From Lachnospiraceae bacterium (GTDB lineage Bacteria; Bacillota; Clostridia; Lachnospirales; Lachnospiraceae), in contig JAFZMO010000157.1 in the NCBI GenBank assembly GCA_017551165.1, forward strand, positions 36,704-100,703: DNA of 64,000 nucleotides. Reading direction: 5' to 3'. The position numbers and the translations under genes are program-made. The notes beneath the pieces were generated by a model. That model was given only the letters and a program-made list of their open reading frames with translations. It was not told the origin of the DNA and ran no database searches. Shown in pieces: positions 17,702 through 26,697 of the stretch (within the stretch, counting starts at the first letter, position 1; every line of letters starts with the position of its first letter).

Positions 17702-19654
17702 ATGAGGAAACAGAATCGGAACATGAGGAAACACGTCGCGGCGCTGATGATCCTGCTCATGCTGTTTCTCACGGCATGCGGTTCGTCCGTCAACGACGAG
17801 CGGCCGGTGAAGACGGAGGAGGAAGCACAGCTCACGAAGGCGGAGACGGCGAGACTGACCGAGGCGGCCCCGAAGGCGACAAACACGCCGTCGGCAACAC
17901 CAACGCTGCAGGCTACGCCGACGCCGGAGGAGGACTACGGCGCGGCGGCCTTGGAGGAGCTGATCGTCATCCTGACGGAGGCGGAGCAGGAGGTCTACGA
18001 GTCGTACCGCAAGATCAATGATGATCCGGGCGAGAGCTACGACGTGATCGTGAACGGTGCCGTTGTGATGCGCGAGGCTTCGGAGAAACTCAAGGAGCTG
18101 AAGACGAAGGCGGATGCGATCAAGAACCTGGATCCGAACATCCGCAACGCGGCCAACGTGTATTTTGAGATGGTGATCTACTCGCGCGAATCGCTGCAGG
18201 AGGTGTACCATTTCTTCGAGCAGCAGTTGCGCGTGTATCTCGATCCGATCCCCGAGTTCGGCAAATACAAGTTCAGCGAGTACTGCGATGCGCTCGCGGA
18301 CTGGTACGACCGTCAGGACAAGATCATCTACTCGATCGAGGAGGTTCCCCCGTGCGTCGAGGCGGCGTGGGAGAAGTACAAGCGCACCTACAATCTCAAC
18401 GCGACGATCCTTCGGAAGTCCGAGGCCGCAAAGTCCCTGAACGACTGGCTCAGGTATTACTCCTGCAAGTATCTCGCGATGCGCTTCGTCACGGCGGAGG
18501 AGCAGGATTTCGATGCGCTCCTCGCATGTCTGCGCGGAGAGTTTGAATTTGCGAAAAATCAGGCGAACGTCGCGTCCGCCCTTGCTGCGGAGATCTCGAG
18601 TTGCTCCGGCATGAGCAGGGAAGTGCGGACCGCGTACAATTTCGAATACAACCGCAACACCAAGATCACGGTGGACTACAGCGCCATCGACACGATCTAC
18701 CCGGCGCTGTACAACACGTACAACGCGTTCGTGATCGTCAAGACGGGCTGCATCAGCGGAAACCGCCGCATCACCGTGGAGGCGGAGATCCCCGGGTACA
18801 CACAGAAGTACCGGCAGACCTTCACCCTCGACGCGTCCTTCAAGGCCATCGAGATCAAGCCGCCCGTGCTTACGAGCGACATCGACCTCTCGACGGCGAA
18901 GCAGGCGCAGATCGTCGTCTCGGTGTTCGAGCAGGACGGCTACACGCTGATCGACGCGAAGAGCTTCCCGGTCACGATTAAGAGCCGCAACGACTTTGAG
19001 TGGTCGAGCGATGAGTACGGCGTCTCCACCAAGGACAACATCCTGTGCTATCTGACACCGGAATCGACATCCATCACACAGCTCAAGCGGACCGCGATCG
19101 ACGAGATCTCGGCGATGACCGGTGGGAAAATGGAGTCCTTCGCCGGCTATCAGGGCAGCCAGTTCGATCACCGCGTCACCACGTACATCGAGGCGGCCGG
19201 CATCATGCGGGCGCTCAATGTGATGGGCATTCGCTACAACATGGATGTATTTTCCCTGAGCAACAGCCATCAGCACATCCTGCTCCCGCGCGAGGTGATC
19301 GAGAGCCGGAGCGGCCTGTGCATCGAGACGTCGCTCGTCGTCGCGAGCGCGCTGCAGAGCGCCGACATGCACGCCTTCCTCATTTTCCCGAAGAACCACG
19401 CCATGGTGGCGGTGGAGACCTGGGCGGGGTCGGGCGAGTACCTGCTGATCGAGACGACCGCGCTTGCGGACAGCAGCAACACGCGGCAGATCTTCGTCGA
19501 CGGCGCGAACAACCTGATCAACAACAAATACCCGGGCGGCCCGATCTCGTACCTCACGGCGAGCGAGTGGCATGACTACCTCCAGAACAAGGTGGAGTAC
19601 ATCATCGACTGCGATGATTCAACCGTCCTCGGGCTCACCGCATTTTCCAATTAA
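17702..19654 (+). CDS. lipoprotein with transglutaminase-like domain
   Basis: Secreted lipoprotein of unknown role, 650 aa. A basic N terminus and hydrophobic stretch end in lipobox LTAC with Cys26. A Thr/Pro-rich spacer follows (about 55-75), then a long mostly helical region. The C-terminal third resembles a transglutaminase/cysteine-protease fold: GLCIETS with Cys540, NHAMVAVE with His566 and LIETTAL with Glu584 as a possible Cys-His-acid triad. The acid is Glu where Asp is usual. It starts 15 bases after rpe, so probably shares the kinase operon. An envelope peptide-linking or cleaving role is possible, but the substrate cannot be read from sequence. Confidence 0.8.
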   Translation: MRKQNRNMRKHVAALMILLMLFLTACGSSVNDERPVKTEEEAQLTKAETARLTEAAPKATNTPSATPTLQATPTPEEDYGAAALEELIVILTEAEQEVYESYRKINDDPGESYDVIVNGAVVMREASEKLKELKTKADAIKNLDPNIRNAANVYFEMVIYSRESLQEVYHFFEQQLRVYLDPIPEFGKYKFSEYCDALADWYDRQDKIIYSIEEVPPCVEAAWEKYKRTYNLNATILRKSEAAKSLNDWLRYYSCKYLAMRFVTAEEQDFDALLACLRGEFEFAKNQANVASALAAEISSCSGMSREVRTAYNFEYNRNTKITVDYSAIDTIYPALYNTYNAFVIVKTGCISGNRRITVEAEIPGYTQKYRQTFTLDASFKAIEIKPPVLTSDIDLSTAKQAQIVVSVFEQDGYTLIDAKSFPVTIKSRNDFEWSSDEYGVSTKDNILCYLTPESTSITQLKRTAIDEISAMTGGKMESFAGYQGSQFDHRVTTYIEAAGIMRALNVMGIRYNMDVFSLSNSHQHILLPREVIESRSGLCIETSLVVASALQSADMHAFLIFPKNHAMVAVETWAGSGEYLLIETTALADSSNTRQIFVDGANNLINNKYPGGPISYLTASEWHDYLQNKVEYIIDCDDSTVLGLTAFSN

Positions 19655-19680
19655 GCGGTTGATTAATTTAAGCACATACG

Positions 19681-19702
19681 CGGAAAATGAACCCATTTTC
19701 CG
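19681..19702. repeat. inverted repeat of the CGGAAAATG word
   Basis: Perfect 9-base arms CGGAAAATG (19681-19689) and CATTTTCCG (19694-19702) with a 4-base loop, 32 bases before the ychF start. The arms are the same word that is over-represented across the window. This is the only place where the full 9-mer occurs as a palindrome. It may be an operator or a chance meeting of two copies; no T-run follows, so it is not a standard terminator. Confidence 0.55.
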
Positions 19703-19733
19703 ATGAATATGAATGACAAAGGAGTTTTGAAGC

Positions 19734-20831
19734 ATGAAATTAGGTATCGTGGGTCTTCCCAACGTGGGAAAGAGCACATTGTTTAACTCGCTGACGAAAG
19801 CAGGCGCGGAGTCGGCCAACTATCCGTTCTGCACGATCGACCCCAACGTGGGCGTCGTGACCGTGCCGGACGCGCGGCTCGGCGTTCTGACGGAGATGTA
19901 TCAGTCCAAGAGGACCATCCCCGCGGTCGTGGAGTTCGTGGACATCGCAGGCCTCGTGAAGGGCGCGTCCCAGGGCGAGGGTCTCGGCAACCAGTTCCTC
20001 TCGCACATCCGCGAGACGGACGCGATCGTGCATGTGGTGCGTTGCTTTGACGACGCCAACATCATCCATGTCGACGGCAGTGTCGATCCGATCCGCGATA
20101 TCGAGACGATCAACCTCGAGCTGATCTTCGCCGACATGGAGACGGTCGAGCGCCGCATCGCCAAGGTCGGCAGAGCCGCGAGCTTCGACAAGGCGCAGGC
20201 GAAGGAGTGCGAGATGCTTGGGAAGATCAAGGAGCTTCTCGAGAACGGCAAGAAGGCGTGCGAGTTCGAGACCGACGATGAGGATGAGATCGGCTGGCTT
20301 CGCGGATACTCGCTTCTCACGAGAAAACCGGTCATCTACGCAGCCAACGTGTCCGACGATGACATCGCGGACGACGGCGCGAACAACGAGTACGTTGCGA
20401 AGGTGCGCGAGTTTGCGAAGGCGGAGGGCTCCGAGGTGTTTGTCATCTGCGCGAGACTCGAGGAGGAGATCTCCGAGCTCGAGGAGGATGAGCGCAAGGA
20501 ATTCCTCACCGAGATGGGCCTGGAGGAGGCCGGCCTCGAGAAATTGATCCGCGCGAGCTACCATCTGCTCGGCCTGATCAGCTTCCTCACGACGGGACCG
20601 GACGAGACGAGAGCGTGGACGATCACGCGCGGCATGAAGGCGCCGCAGGCGGCGGGCAAGATCCACACCGACTTCGAGCGAGGCTTCATTCGCGCCGAGG
20701 TAGTTGCCTACGACGACCTGGTCAGCTGCGGCGGCATGCTGCAGGCGAAGGAGAAAGGCCTTGTCCGCTCCGAGGGCAAGGAGTACGTCGTGAAGGACGG
20801 AGATGTGATATTGTTTAGATTCAACGTGTAA
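19734..20831 (+). CDS. ychF: redox-regulated ATPase/GTPase YchF (OLA1 family)
   Basis: Obg-family P-loop protein that in other bacteria binds ATP, ribosomes and the stress response. Motifs: [15 protein letters not shown] (G1), [22 protein letters not shown] (G3 region), and the C-terminal TGS domain with [14 protein letters not shown] and [16 protein letters not shown]. Length 365 aa is normal. AAAGGAG supports ATG 19734. It is flanked by an inverted repeat upstream and a hairpin element downstream, so it is probably monocistronic. Confidence 0.96.
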   Translation: MKLGIVGLPNVGKSTLFNSLTKAGAESANYPFCTIDPNVGVVTVPDARLGVLTEMYQSKRTIPAVVEFVDIAGLVKGASQGEGLGNQFLSHIRETDAIVHVVRCFDDANIIHVDGSVDPIRDIETINLELIFADMETVERRIAKVGRAASFDKAQAKECEMLGKIKELLENGKKACEFETDDEDEIGWLRGYSLLTRKPVIYAANVSDDDIADDGANNEYVAKVREFAKAEGSEVFVICARLEEEISELEEDERKEFLTEMGLEEAGLEKLIRASYHLLGLISFLTTGPDETRAWTITRGMKAPQAAGKIHTDFERGFIRAEVVAYDDLVSCGGMLQAKEKGLVRSEGKEYVVKDGDVILFRFNV

Positions 20832-20846
20832 CCAAGAGTTACTGTA

Positions 20847-21024
20847 GGATCACCGTTTGTCTCTGTCTCTCCCCGAAGTGAAAACGTGTTTTCACTTCGG
20901 CGCGAGACAGAGACAACAGGCGGTGACGTACAGTCACCGCCGCACATGAGCAAAAAAACAACTACTATGTTTATCAATTCCGAAGTTGTTTTTTTGCGAA
21001 TGACGGTGATCCGTATTGGATCAC
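20847..21024. repeat. nested-hairpin intergenic element between ychF and lgt
   Basis: Ten-base terminal inverted repeats (20847-20856 GGATCACCGT; 21003-21012 ACGGTGATCC) enclose three hairpins. Hairpin 1 has arms 20857-20869/20904-20916 and inner arms 20873-20885/20888-20900, 26 paired bases split by a 3x3 internal loop. Hairpin 2 has 9-base arms 20919-20927/20933-20941. Hairpin 3 has 14-base arms 20950-20963/20984-20997, A-rich then T-rich. The right terminal repeat can instead pair locally (21006-21012/21018-21024). TGACGGTGA is directly repeated at 21001 and 21028. The layout resembles a MITE-like or structured-RNA element. Hairpin 3 could also terminate ychF transcription. Confidence 0.7.
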
Positions 21025-21068
21025 AAATGACGGTGAGACGTATTTATATTTTCCGAAGGAGTAAACCC

Positions 21069-22076
21069 ATGGAACAGTTGCTTGTCCTGCTGGACCAGTC
21101 GGTACAGGTCGCGGATGCGGTGGCGGAAGGCACCGAGCGCCTGAAGACGAACATCCGGTTCCCGAACCTGGGGATCGTGATCAAGAACATCGGAAGCTAT
21201 TTTTCGGTGTTCGGTTTTCGTATCGCGTATTACGGCGTGTGCATCGGTCTCGCTATGATTCTCGGATACCTGATGGCGGATCAGGTCGCGAAGCGGACGG
21301 GACAGAACCGTGATCACTACCTCGATTTCACGATCTGGGCGGTTGTGCTCTCGGTGGCGGGCGCGCGCATCTACTATGTGGTGTTCAACTGGAGACAATT
21401 TTCCGACAGCCCCATGAGCGTGTTCAACCTCCGCACGGGCGGACTTGCGATCTACGGCGGCGTCATCGCCGGCATCCTGACGGGCTTCGTGTTCACGAAG
21501 ATCAAGAAGCTGAACCGCGGATTGTTCCTCGACACGGCGGTCATCGGTCTTCTGACCGGTCAGATCATCGGCCGTTGGGGCAACTTCTTCAACCGCGAGG
21601 CGTTCGGCACGTACACCAACAGCATTTTCGCGATGCAGATCGACGTTCGCGAGGTCAACCGCTGGTTTGACCCCAACAGCCCGGTCGCAGCAGTGAAAAA
21701 TGAGTTCGGCTCGCGCACGGCGGCGCTCGAGCGCGTGATGGAGATCCGCGAGAACGCGACCGTGATCGACGGCGCGACCTACATCAGCGTGCATCCTACA
21801 TTTTTATATGAATCTCTGTGGAACCTTGCCCTGCTGATCCTGTTGCTGCTTCGCACGAAGCGCAAGGGCTTCGACTGGGAGATCTTCCTGTTGTATCTGT
21901 TCGGGTACGGACTCGGCCGTCTCTGGATCGAGGGACTGCGCACCGACCAGCTGTTTTTGTTCGGCACGTCGATCGCGGTGTCCCAGCTGCTCAGCGGACT
22001 GCTGGTGGTCGGCGCTGCGGCCGTGTACATCCGGCTGTACTGCAAGAATCGTAAGAAGAGGGTGAGTGCGGAATGA
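21069..22076 (+). CDS. lgt: prolipoprotein diacylglyceryl transferase
   Basis: Integral membrane enzyme that attaches diacylglycerol from phosphatidylglycerol to the lipobox Cys. Multiple membrane segments are visible. Conserved parts include FGFRIAYYGVCIGLA, RTGGLAIYGGVIAG and GQIIGRWGNFFNREAFG (Lgt signature). PTFLYESLWN and GRLWIEGLRTDQL occur near the C terminus. The frame is open through the upstream repeat element, but ATG 21069 has AAGGAG and gives 335 aa. Its end overlaps feoAB by four bases. Its substrates in this window include the transglutaminase-like lipoprotein. Confidence 0.95.
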   Translation: MEQLLVLLDQSVQVADAVAEGTERLKTNIRFPNLGIVIKNIGSYFSVFGFRIAYYGVCIGLAMILGYLMADQVAKRTGQNRDHYLDFTIWAVVLSVAGARIYYVVFNWRQFSDSPMSVFNLRTGGLAIYGGVIAGILTGFVFTKIKKLNRGLFLDTAVIGLLTGQIIGRWGNFFNREAFGTYTNSIFAMQIDVREVNRWFDPNSPVAAVKNEFGSRTAALERVMEIRENATVIDGATYISVHPTFLYESLWNLALLILLLLRTKRKGFDWEIFLLYLFGYGLGRLWIEGLRTDQLFLFGTSIAVSQLLSGLLVVGAAAVYIRLYCKNRKKRVSAE

Positions 22077-24433
22077 CGCTTGGTGAGCTGAAAATCGGTG
22101 CGAGCGGTAAGATCACCGCGGTCGGCGGCGAGGGTGCGCTGCGCCAGCATTTGCTGGACATGGGCATGATCCCCGGCGTCGTTGTGACGCTCAAGCAGTT
22201 TGCCCCCATGGGCGATCCCCTCGAGGTGACCGTACACGGGTACGAGCTCACGCTCCGGCTGCAGGACGCGAAGACCATCGAGGTCGAGCCGTGCGAGGAG
22301 AGCGCGGAGGCAGAAGAGTGCGAGGCGGAGCGAGAGCCTGTCTCGGTGACCGTTCCCGACCATCCCGGCTTCGGTGAGGAGGGCAAGAACTACCATGTCA
22401 AGGCGGATGAGAACCCTCTCCCGAAGGGAACCGTTCTCACGTTTGCGCTTGCGGGCAACCAAAACTGCGGCAAGACGACGCTGTTCAACCAGTTGACCGG
22501 TGCCAACCGCCATGTCGGGAATTTTCCGGGCGTGACGGTCGACCGCATGAGCGGCGAGGTGCGAAACAACCCGGACACGCTTGTGACCGACCTTCCGGGC
22601 ATCTACTCCCTGTCGCCGTACAGCGCCGAGGAGATCGTGTCCCGCGAGTTTATATTGAAGGAAAAGCCTACGGGCATCATCAATATCGTCGATGCGACGA
22701 ACATCGAGCGCAATTTGTACCTGACGCTTCAGCTGATGGAGCTCAACGTTCCGATCGTGCTCGCTCTGAACATGATGGACGAGGTCCGCGGCAACGGCGG
22801 CACGATCCGCATCAACCGCATGGAGTCCATCCTGGGGATCCCCGTCGTGCCGATCAGTGCAGCGAAAAATGAGGGCGTCGACGAGTTGATCCGTCACTGC
22901 GTGCACGTCGCCAAATACCAGGAGCGCCCGGGCAGGACCGATTTCTGCGACCGCGACGCGAACGGCGGTGCGGTGCATCGTTGCCTGCACGGCATCATGC
23001 ACTTCATCGAGGACCACGCGGAGGCGGCCGGCATCCCGGTCCGTTTCGCGGCGAGCAAGCTTGTCGAGGGTGACACGCTTGTCATGGAGGCACTTAACCT
23101 CACGCAAAATGAAAAAGAAACCATTGAGCATATGATCGTCAACATGGAGGAGGAGCGCGGGCTCGACCGCGCGGCGGCCATCGCGGACATGCGATACACC
23201 TTCATCCACTCCGTGTGCGAGCGCACGGTCGTCAAGCCGAAGGAGAGCAAGGAGCACAAGAGAAGTCGTCAGATCGATCGCGTGCTGACCGGCCGCTTCA
23301 CGGCGATCCCCGTGTTCATCGCGATCATGGCGCTCACGTTCTTCCTCACGTTCAACGTGATCGGAGCATTTTTCCAGGGATTGCTTGAGAGCGGCATCGA
23401 CAAGCTGCAGGGACTCGCGGAGAAGGGACTTGACGCGGGCAACGTCAATCCGATCCTGCGATCACTGGTGATCGACGGCATATTCCAGGGCGTCGGCAGC
23501 GTCGTGAGCTTCGTGCCCATCATCGTGGTGCTGTTCTTCTTCCTTTCCGTGTTGGAGGACAGCGGATACATGGCGCGCGTGGCATTCGTCATGGATAAGC
23601 TGCTCCGCAAGATCGGTCTCTCCGGACGCAGCATCGTGCCGATGCTGATCGGCTTCGGATGTACGGTCCCGGGCGTTATGGCGTCGAGGACACTGCCGAG
23701 TGCGCGTGACCGCAAGATGACGATCCTGCTGACTCCGTTTATGAGCTGCACGGCGAAGCTTCCGATCTACGGCTTCTTCGCTCATGCGTTTTTCCCGCGC
23801 TACAGCGGACTTGTGATGATCGCCCTCTACCTGGGAGGCATCCTCACGGCGATCGTGGTGGCGCTCGTCGCGAAGACATTCTTCTTCCGCGGCGAGGCAG
23901 TACCGTTCGTCATGGAGCTTCCGAACTACCGCATGCCCGGCGTGAAGAGCGTGGCGTACCTGCTGTGGGACAAGGCGAAGGACTTCCTGCAGCGCGCATT
24001 CACCGTCATTTTCCTCGCGAGCATGGTCGTGTGGTTCCTGCAGACCTTTGACTTCGGCTTCAACATGGTCGAGGATTCGAAGGACAGCATCCTGGCGGCG
24101 TTCGCGGGCGTAATCGCGCCGATCTTTACGCTGCACGGCTTCGGCGAGTGGCGCGTTGTGACGGCGCTGATCACCGGCTTCCTCGCGAAGGAGAGCGTGG
24201 TGTCGACTCTGAACATCCTCTTCGGAGGTGCGGCGGCTATCACGGCGGTCATGACGGGCGCGACCGCGGCGGCACTCTTAGTATTCTGCCTTCTGTACAC
24301 GCCCTGCGTGGCGGCGGTTGCATCGGTACGGCGTGAGCTCGGCGCCAAATGGGCGGCTCTCATCGTGGTCGAACAGTGCGCGATCGCATGGGTGGTATCG
24401 CTGGTTGTAGCGGGAATTGCGTCCCTGTTGTAA
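22073..24433 (+). CDS. feoB: FeoA-FeoB fusion ferrous iron transporter
   Basis: Ferrous iron uptake system in one 786-residue chain. Residues 1-75 are a FeoA-like SH3 domain (MTLGELKIG, LRQHLLDMGMIPG). A Glu-rich linker with two cysteines (about 80-100) follows. The FeoB G domain has GNQNCGKTTLFNQLTG (G1), GNFPGVTVDR, TDLPGIYSLSP (G3) and NMMDE (G4). The C-terminal part is a polytopic membrane domain with two Gate-like repeats (GFGCTVPGVMASRTL, LLYTPCVAAVA). It overlaps lgt by four bases, an unexpected pairing, and is closed by a terminator. No Fur-type box was recognised upstream. Confidence 0.95.
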   Translation: MTLGELKIGASGKITAVGGEGALRQHLLDMGMIPGVVVTLKQFAPMGDPLEVTVHGYELTLRLQDAKTIEVEPCEESAEAEECEAEREPVSVTVPDHPGFGEEGKNYHVKADENPLPKGTVLTFALAGNQNCGKTTLFNQLTGANRHVGNFPGVTVDRMSGEVRNNPDTLVTDLPGIYSLSPYSAEEIVSREFILKEKPTGIINIVDATNIERNLYLTLQLMELNVPIVLALNMMDEVRGNGGTIRINRMESILGIPVVPISAAKNEGVDELIRHCVHVAKYQERPGRTDFCDRDANGGAVHRCLHGIMHFIEDHAEAAGIPVRFAASKLVEGDTLVMEALNLTQNEKETIEHMIVNMEEERGLDRAAAIADMRYTFIHSVCERTVVKPKESKEHKRSRQIDRVLTGRFTAIPVFIAIMALTFFLTFNVIGAFFQGLLESGIDKLQGLAEKGLDAGNVNPILRSLVIDGIFQGVGSVVSFVPIIVVLFFFLSVLEDSGYMARVAFVMDKLLRKIGLSGRSIVPMLIGFGCTVPGVMASRTLPSARDRKMTILLTPFMSCTAKLPIYGFFAHAFFPRYSGLVMIALYLGGILTAIVVALVAKTFFFRGEAVPFVMELPNYRMPGVKSVAYLLWDKAKDFLQRAFTVIFLASMVVWFLQTFDFGFNMVEDSKDSILAAFAGVIAPIFTLHGFGEWRVVTALITGFLAKESVVSTLNILFGGAAAITAVMTGATAAALLVFCLLYTPCVAAVASVRRELGAKWAALIVVEQCAIAWVVSLVVAGIASLL

Positions 24434-24452
24434 GAGACCTTATACAAAGACG

Positions 24453-24531
24453 AAAAGCGACACATTTCGCATAAACAAACACTTGTTCTCCGAACATATG
24501 TTTGAAAATGCGGAATGTGCCGCTTTTTTTG
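24453..24531 (+). terminator. long hairpin terminator after feoAB
   Basis: An imperfect long stem pairs about 24455-24470 (AGCGACACATTTCGCAT) with 24509-24524 (ATGCGGAATGTGCCGCT), with two mismatched or wobble positions. A run of seven T residues follows at 24524-24530. The large loop holds a LexA-box-like palindrome. It separates feoAB from the division cluster. Confidence 0.75.
24491..24504. promoter_or_regulatory. LexA (SOS) box-like palindrome upstream of mraZ
   Basis: CGAACATATGTTTG differs from the palindromic Gram-positive SOS box CGAAC-N4-GTTCG at a single base (T for C in the right arm). It lies 80 bases before the mraZ -35 box, inside the loop of the feoAB terminator. Function is inferred only; the distance from the promoter is larger than for a simple repressor site. 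Confidence 0.4.
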
Positions 24532-24583
24532 TGTGAAAATTAAAAAAATGTGAAAAATTTTTCACAAAGTTCCCATTTTCCTG

Positions 24584-24613
24584 TTGACTTTTCCCGGAAA
24601 ACAGCACTATAAT
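24584..24613 (+). promoter_or_regulatory. sigma-A promoter of the division cluster (mraZ)
   Basis: TTGACT (24584-24589), 18-base spacer, then a perfect TATAAT (24608-24613). Transcription would start near 24620, at the first AGTGG of the MraZ box region, leaving a leader of about 65 bases. Confidence 0.8.
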
Positions 24614-24619
24614 CCAATT

Positions 24620-24675
24620 AGTGGCGGAAAATCCCACATTTTCCCATCGAAATGTTGCAAAGTGGTTTGAAGTGG
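24620..24675. promoter_or_regulatory. MraZ operator (AGTGG repeats)
   Basis: AGTGG occurs at 24620, 24661 and 24671, the last two with the 10-base period typical of MraZ boxes. On the opposite strand TGGGA occurs at 24632-24636 and 24642-24646, also 10 bases apart. MraZ is known to repress its own operon through such direct repeats upstream of mraZ. The position, between promoter and Shine-Dalgarno, suits repression. Confidence 0.65.
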
Positions 24676-24684
24676 AGAGAAAAG

Positions 24685-25113
24685 ATGTCCTATTTTTCCG
24701 GAAAACATATCCACAGCGTTGATGCTAAGGGCAGGATAATCATTCCCGTCAAGTTTCGCGAGAAACTCGGGGATCATTTTATCGTGGCCTGGCTTGGTCA
24801 ATGCCTGAATCTGTATCCGATGGATGAGTGGGACAGACTGATGGAGAAGTTGGATGCACAGCTCCCGGCGACCGAGAGCGGGATCATCGAGATTTTGTCC
24901 TACAACTCCGAACCGGTCGACATGGACCAGCAGGGAAGAGTGATGCTCCCGCAGGACCTTCGCATGAAGGCGGGAGTTGAGAAGGATATCGTATCCGTGG
25001 GCGACCTCGAGAAGATCCACGTGTACTCGAAGGAAGCATGGGACAAGAAGAGCGCAGGCATCTCGATGGAGAACACCATCGCGACCGCAGCGCAGTACGG
25101 CATCCGCCTGTAA
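24685..25113 (+). CDS. mraZ: transcriptional regulator MraZ
   Basis: AbrB-fold DNA-binding protein that autoregulates the dcw (division and cell wall) cluster. Two SpoVT/AbrB-like repeats are visible: GKHIHSVDAKGRIIIPVKFRE near the N terminus and VDMDQQGRVMLPQDLR in the second half. ATG 24685 is chosen over the in-frame ATG 24652, because GGAGAG lies eight bases before it and 24652 would put the operator repeats inside the gene. The product is 142 aa, as usual. rsmH follows after 18 bases. Confidence 0.95.
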   Translation: MSYFSGKHIHSVDAKGRIIIPVKFREKLGDHFIVAWLGQCLNLYPMDEWDRLMEKLDAQLPATESGIIEILSYNSEPVDMDQQGRVMLPQDLRMKAGVEKDIVSVGDLEKIHVYSKEAWDKKSAGISMENTIATAAQYGIRL

Positions 25114-25131
25114 CGGGCACGGAGGGACGGT

Positions 25132-26088
25132 ATGGAAGAGTTCGTACATGTTTCCGTGCTGCTCGACGAGACGGTTGGCGGCCTGAACGTACGGCCGGAC
25201 GGAATCTACGTCGACGGAACACTCGGCGGCGGAGGACATTCCGAGGCGATAGCAAAGCAACTGACAACCGGGCGGCTGATCGGGATCGATCAGGACGCGG
25301 ACGCGATCCGGGCGGCCGGCGAGAGACTCGCACCGTACGGGGAGCGGGTAACGATCATACAAAGTAATTACGAAGCGATGAGCGACATTTTAGACACCCT
25401 CCGGATCGAGCGGGTGGACGGCATCATGCTCGATCTGGGGGTTTCCTCCTTTCAGCTGGATACCGCGGAACGAGGCTTCTCCTACATGGAGGATGCACCG
25501 CTCGACATGCGGATGAGCCGGGAGGGATCGCGGACGGCGGCCGATGTAGTGAACGGCTACACCGAGGATGCGCTGTACCGGGTGATCCGGGACTACGGCG
25601 AGGAGCCCTTCGCGAAAAATATCGCCAAGCACATTGTAAGGGAGCGCGAGACCAAGCCGATCGAGACAACCCTGGAACTGGTTGACATCATCAAGGGTGC
25701 GATACCGGCGAAGGCCCGCAGGACGGGAGGCCATCCCGCCAAGCAGACATTTCAGGCGATCCGGATCGAGGTCAACCGGGAGCTCGAGGTGCTGCAAAAC
25801 TCGGTAGACGGCATGATACGGCGGCTGGCACCGGGCGGAAGGATCTGCATCATCACATTCCACTCGCTGGAAGACAGGATCGTGAAACAGATTTTCCGAA
25901 AGAACGAATCGCCGTGCATCTGCCCGCCGGAGTTTCCGGTGTGCATATGCAAACGCAGATCACTCGGAACGGTGATCACGAAAAAACCGATCCTTCCCTC
26001 GGAGGAAGAGACGGAGCGTAATCGAAGAGCAAAGAGTGCGAAACTGCGGATCTTCGAGCGGAACGCCGAACCGGCGACGTGGCAGTAA
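25132..26088 (+). CDS. rsmH: 16S rRNA (cytosine-1402-N4) methyltransferase RsmH
   Basis: SAM-dependent methyltransferase (formerly MraW) acting on C1402 of 16S rRNA. Motifs: [27 protein letters not shown] (SAM loop), [23 protein letters not shown] and [19 protein letters not shown]. The C terminus has the basic RRAKSAKLR found in the family. Length 318 aa is normal. Start ATG 25132 follows GGAGGGA. Second gene of the division cluster. Confidence 0.97.
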   Translation: MEEFVHVSVLLDETVGGLNVRPDGIYVDGTLGGGGHSEAIAKQLTTGRLIGIDQDADAIRAAGERLAPYGERVTIIQSNYEAMSDILDTLRIERVDGIMLDLGVSSFQLDTAERGFSYMEDAPLDMRMSREGSRTAADVVNGYTEDALYRVIRDYGEEPFAKNIAKHIVRERETKPIETTLELVDIIKGAIPAKARRTGGHPAKQTFQAIRIEVNRELEVLQNSVDGMIRRLAPGGRICIITFHSLEDRIVKQIFRKNESPCICPPEFPVCICKRRSLGTVITKKPILPSEEETERNRRAKSAKLRIFERNAEPATWQ

Positions 26089-26124
26089 GCGCACACGGAA
26101 GAAACACATTTTTGGGGTATGATT

Positions 26125-26676
26125 ATGAAGACGACGAGAAGAAGCCTTGAGGCGGAGACGGACAATCGAAGAAGACAGGACGTGATCACGGACAACCTCG
26201 CGCGTGCGATTGCGGAGCCCGCATATCAGCCGCAGGAGGAGACGAGACCGCGCCGCGTCAGACGGCAGGCAGAACAGGCCGCTCCGCTGATCGGTATCCG
26301 CAAGAGAACGGACTTCTTCACGTTTGCATTTATGGCAATCGGCCTTCTGGCGATCGCTTACTGCGCGATCTCCTTCGCACGTGTCCGTGCGAGAAGCCAG
26401 GAGCTGGACCGCGAGCTCACGACACTGAACAACGAATACATCACGCTCGTTCGCATGAACGATGAGGCGGAGCAGGAGATCGCCCGCAGTGTTGACCTGA
26501 ACAAGGTGTACGAGGTTGCCGTCGGCAAGTTCGGCATGGTGTTCCCGAAGGACAACGAAGTGATCACGATGTCGTTCAAGAATGAGGGCTACGTGAGACA
26601 GTATGACGAGATCGCTGCGGCGGAGAAACCGGAGCAGACCGTCTTCGAGAGTCTGATGGAAAAACTGATGCGATAA
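26125..26676 (+). CDS. ftsL: FtsL-like septum protein
   Basis: Small bitopic protein in the FtsL slot of the cluster. A basic cytoplasmic N terminus of about 60 residues precedes one membrane segment (FFTFAFMAIGLLAIAYCAISFA). A short extracellular coiled coil follows (RARSQELDRELTTLNNEYI). In other bacteria FtsL joins FtsB/DivIC and DivIB to activate FtsW-PBP. Sequence conservation of FtsL is low, so the call rests on topology, size and position between rsmH and the PBP gene. ATG 26125 gets better spacing from GGGG at 26114-26117 than ATG 26119; both are in frame. Confidence 0.75.
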   Translation: MKTTRRSLEAETDNRRRQDVITDNLARAIAEPAYQPQEETRPRRVRRQAEQAAPLIGIRKRTDFFTFAFMAIGLLAIAYCAISFARVRARSQELDRELTTLNNEYITLVRMNDEAEQEIARSVDLNKVYEVAVGKFGMVFPKDNEVITMSFKNEGYVRQYDEIAAAEKPEQTVFESLMEKLMR

Positions 26677-26697
26677 TAATTCATTGTGCGGTATTCG

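Noticed and set aside
17678-19573. Minus-strand open frame of 631 codons opposite the lipoprotein gene
   Set aside because: The plus strand has a signal peptide, lipobox and Shine-Dalgarno. The minus frame is a low-information Arg/Val/Leu shadow.
20886-21068. Reading frame extending lgt through the hairpin element
   Set aside because: No ribosome site at the upstream start. The translated extension follows palindromic DNA, and ATG 21069 has AAGGAG and a normal Lgt N terminus.
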